This document shows positions 61,511 through 64,000 of a DNA stretch of 64,000 nt, one piece after another; position 1 is the stretch's first letter, and the number at the start of each line of letters is the position of its first letter. The translations under genes were made by a program, and so were the position numbers. Below the pieces are notes generated by a model that was not told the DNA's origin, did no database searches, and saw only the letters and a program-made list of their open reading frames with translations. The DNA comes from Lithospermum erythrorhizon (Eukaryota > Streptophyta > Magnoliopsida > Boraginales > Boraginaceae), in the NCBI GenBank assembly GCA_019722365.1, contig JADFUC010000748.1, forward strand, positions 39,314 through 103,313, given 5' to 3'.

Positions 61511-63300
61511 CACTGTCCTCGCTAAATCATCAGCTTATCGATTTCATTTATTATGCCTATCATGATAATCGTTTAACAAATTCATTTACTGGGCTTAGTG
61601 AATGTGATTACATAAACGAGTCCAACCATAGTAATCGTAATTATTAGTCCGGTTCTTCACGATAATACCATTGCATTGCTAGATCCCAAGCATAAACCGC
61701 TATAATAATATTAGTTCACATTATATTATTATACACCAGCCACATCGTAGAGCCTAGAAGCACATACAGTCAGAAGATTACCGAAAGTTACATTTCATAT
61801 GTGTACGAAATAAACTAATTTGCTAATTGAAAGTTGATTGTAATCAACTTAAATTCTATTGGGATAATTACATTACACGAGTAAATAAATTAAAGAGTTT
61901 GAATTAATTGACTGTTGTAGACTGTAAAATTCTAATTAACTGTTAATCGAACTTTGTTAATTTAAACTTGATAAGATTAATTAACGAGTTGGTCGAGTTT
62001 ATTTATTTGCTGTTAAGTCAAATATTAATGAATTGTTTATTTTAATTACTTGATAAGACTAATTAAATAAATGGGAAGTTTCTGCTTAAAGTGCTTGGGC
62101 TCAAGAAGTCAATGGTCGGGTTTTATAGCCTCTATATTTAAAACCATCTATCTCATAGACTTTACCCATGGAGAGTAGAGCCGATTTATTCTATGAAACA
62201 AATCAAAGTTTAAAATAAAGTAAGCATTTACATTAAAAGTTATGTGAATGTTATGTATGTACTTTCAAAGGGGAGTTTTAAAAGATACTTTTAATGACTT
62301 CTTATTACATTCAATTAATTAATAATATGTGTAATTTACGTTAAGATAAATATGAAATCTTGCATGTAACTTTCAATGAGAGTTAGCTTTTAATGACTTT
62401 TTATTACATTCAATTAATTTATAATTAATTTTAGTTGAAAGGAGGCAATTTCGTCTTAACAAAAAATGAAAGCAAAACTAAGTTATATATAGATAGATAT
62501 ATATTTTCATAAAGCACAATGAAGGATAAAAATGAGAAATTGGAGTGTGATTATCAATGTTTGGAGTGTAAAAATTAGCATACTAAATGACACATTAATA
62601 TGTCCCAATGCTTTTGATAAGCTTGTGATAACAAATCCAAGTTTCAGTTTCGAATTGAAACCAAGTGTGAAAAAAAAAAAAAAAGAGAGCAGCCGCAAAT
62701 ACCATGAAGCAAAGTTAAACGAGATAGGTTATGGATCATTTTGATTTATTTTATTGCATCCAAAACCAGAGAGAGAACACAAAAATATCAAAGCTGAACA
62801 AATATGCTTTTTTTTAAGATTAACGACTCATTTCACCGACTATAAGCACTCGATAACTACTACACTTAACAAGGCCAGGGGGGCAAAATATTTCAATATT
62901 TCACCCCAAACAATTTGCTTCTCTGCTTTTGGTGTGTATAACAGTTCAGCCTTCGTGAGTCTATCATTATCAATATTATGTCTTGAAATTGAAAAGTAAA
63001 TAATTATTTATTTATTCTAAAAGTATTTTTCTGTACATTTACTCCACCCAATCTCTCTTTATTCTACTTTTTCTTTCAAACAAAAAAAAACTACTTACAA
63101 AAATCCTGGCACCCCTATGTTTTTGAGATTAAAAAGTCAGCCTTTCCCAACTCTCAAAGCTGTTGCACTTCTGCATCTTTATTGTCTAAATAAATTGTCT
63201 CTGCTTACAATCCTATATTTGAACCCCCCCTTCTTCCATATTCCAACTTTTCATTGTTTTGTATGTTTTCTTGATCCAAACTAAAGCAACCAACAATTTT
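61510..63300. other. Intergenic, upstream of the PIN gene
   Basis: AT-rich, no gene recognised. A direct repeat of TTTTAATGACTT(C/T)TTATTAC then ATTCAATTAATT sits at about 62288-62320 and 62390-62422. (CT)-rich and TTTCTTT stretches at 63050-63080 and the last 250 bp before the ATG probably form promoter and 5' UTR of the PIN gene. Confidence 0.5.
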
Positions 63301-63316
63301 CTTGTAAGAAAATAAA

Positions 63317-64000
63317 ATGATTACTTGGTTAGATTTCTATCATGTTATGACTGCCATGGTACCACTCTATGTTGCCATGATCTTAGCTTATGGCTCTGTG
63401 AAATGGTGGAAAATCTTCACACCAGATCAATGCTCAGGCATAAACCGCTTTGTGGCACTTTTTGCAGTGCCTTTACTCTCATTTCACTTCATAGCTAGCA
63501 ACAACCCTTATCAAATGAACTTCAAATTCATTCTTGCGGATACACTTCAGAATATTTATTCTTTGTATTTTGTTTATTTGGTGTTTTTTCACCAACAGAG
63601 GTTGTTTGGAATGGACTATTTACTCTGTTTTCTTTGTCAACCTCCCAAACACACTTGTTATGGGCATCCTCACTGAAGGGATGTATGTAGGGACTTTTCA
63701 GGAGTTTGATGGTTCAAAGAAGGTACTCAGTGCATTATTTGGTATACTTTGATGCTATTCATAAAGCTTGAGTGCTAGGGCTGCAAAGATGTTGATTGTG
63801 CTCCAGACACTGCTGCCTCCATTGTCTCCATTCATGTTGATTCTGATGTGATGTCATTAGATGGGAGGCAAATCTTGGAGACTCAAGCAGAAATCAAAGA
63901 AGATGGGAAGCTTCATGTTACTGTTAGGAAATCTAATGCTTCAAGATCTGATATTTTTTCAAGAAAATCACATGGGAAGAAATTGAACGAAGCACAACAG
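63317..64000 (+). pseudogene. PIN3/4/7-type auxin efflux carrier, first exon with indel cluster, runs off window
   Basis: Residues 1-79 (63317-63553) are a near-perfect PIN N-terminus: [56 protein letters not shown] and [11 protein letters not shown], giving the first two to three membrane helices. From 63554 to about 63800 family motifs survive only in changing frames: [27 protein letters not shown] and KMLI. From 63800 to the window end the original frame is clean again: [40 protein letters not shown] and [10 protein letters not shown], the start of the long hydrophilic loop of PIN3/4/7. PIN proteins export auxin across the plasma membrane. As written the gene stops at 63674-63676. Either a young pseudogene or local sequence errors; the flanks are far too intact for an old relic. 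Confidence 0.85.

Noticed and set aside
1..64000. Search for tRNA, rRNA and other structured RNA genes
   Set aside because: No convincing tRNA A/B boxes or rRNA sequence were seen; a covariance-model scan would be decisive.

Overview
The window is nuclear DNA of a flowering plant, very probably a eudicot. The evidence is spliced genes with GT-AG introns, plant-specific families (a C2-domain CAR protein, a long-loop PIN auxin carrier), Stowaway-type MITEs, and nested LTR retrotransposons of plant lineages (Tekay/Del-like, Tat-like, copia) with a CACTA relic. The species cannot be fixed from the sequence. I find no bacterial-type operon, CRISPR array, tRNA or rRNA.

Three host genes occupy the edges. 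At the left end (about 77-1868, minus strand) is a five-exon gene for an HROB-like OB-fold protein; all visible splice phases agree, and it probably runs off the window. At 7799-11561 (plus strand) is an intact three-exon gene for a small C2-domain protein of the CAR family, 165 residues. At the right edge (63317 onward, plus strand) is the first exon of a PIN3/4/7-type auxin efflux carrier; a segment of about 240 bp is scrambled by indels while both flanks are well conserved.

The 1.9-7.8 kb stretch is AT-rich intergenic DNA with MITEs, an old LTR-type fragment and short tandem duplications. From about 12.7 to 61.5 kb the window is almost entirely transposable elements. One family of long LTRs (2.2-2.4 kb, TGTAA...TTACA) appears as LTR A (12.76-14.93 kb), B (18.15-20.57), C and D (23.94-26.36 and 31.02-33.46, the two ends of one 9.5 kb minus-strand Ty3/gypsy element with a recognisable but broken pol), E (37.33-39.53, a solo LTR with a target-site duplication) and F (about 39.54-42.87, inverted). 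Between them lie a CACTA transposase relic (34.9-37.2 kb, minus), a copia fragment (around 45.6-47.0 kb), several unassigned repeats, and an 11 kb plus-strand Tat-lineage gypsy element (50.4-61.5 kb) with gag and protease remnants and a tandem-repeat array ahead of its 3' LTR.

No transposon gene looks functional. No new gene system is evident. The observations most worth a check are the PIN exon indel cluster, the HROB-like gene structure, the conserved palindrome clusters in the long LTRs, and the tandem arrays inside the elements.
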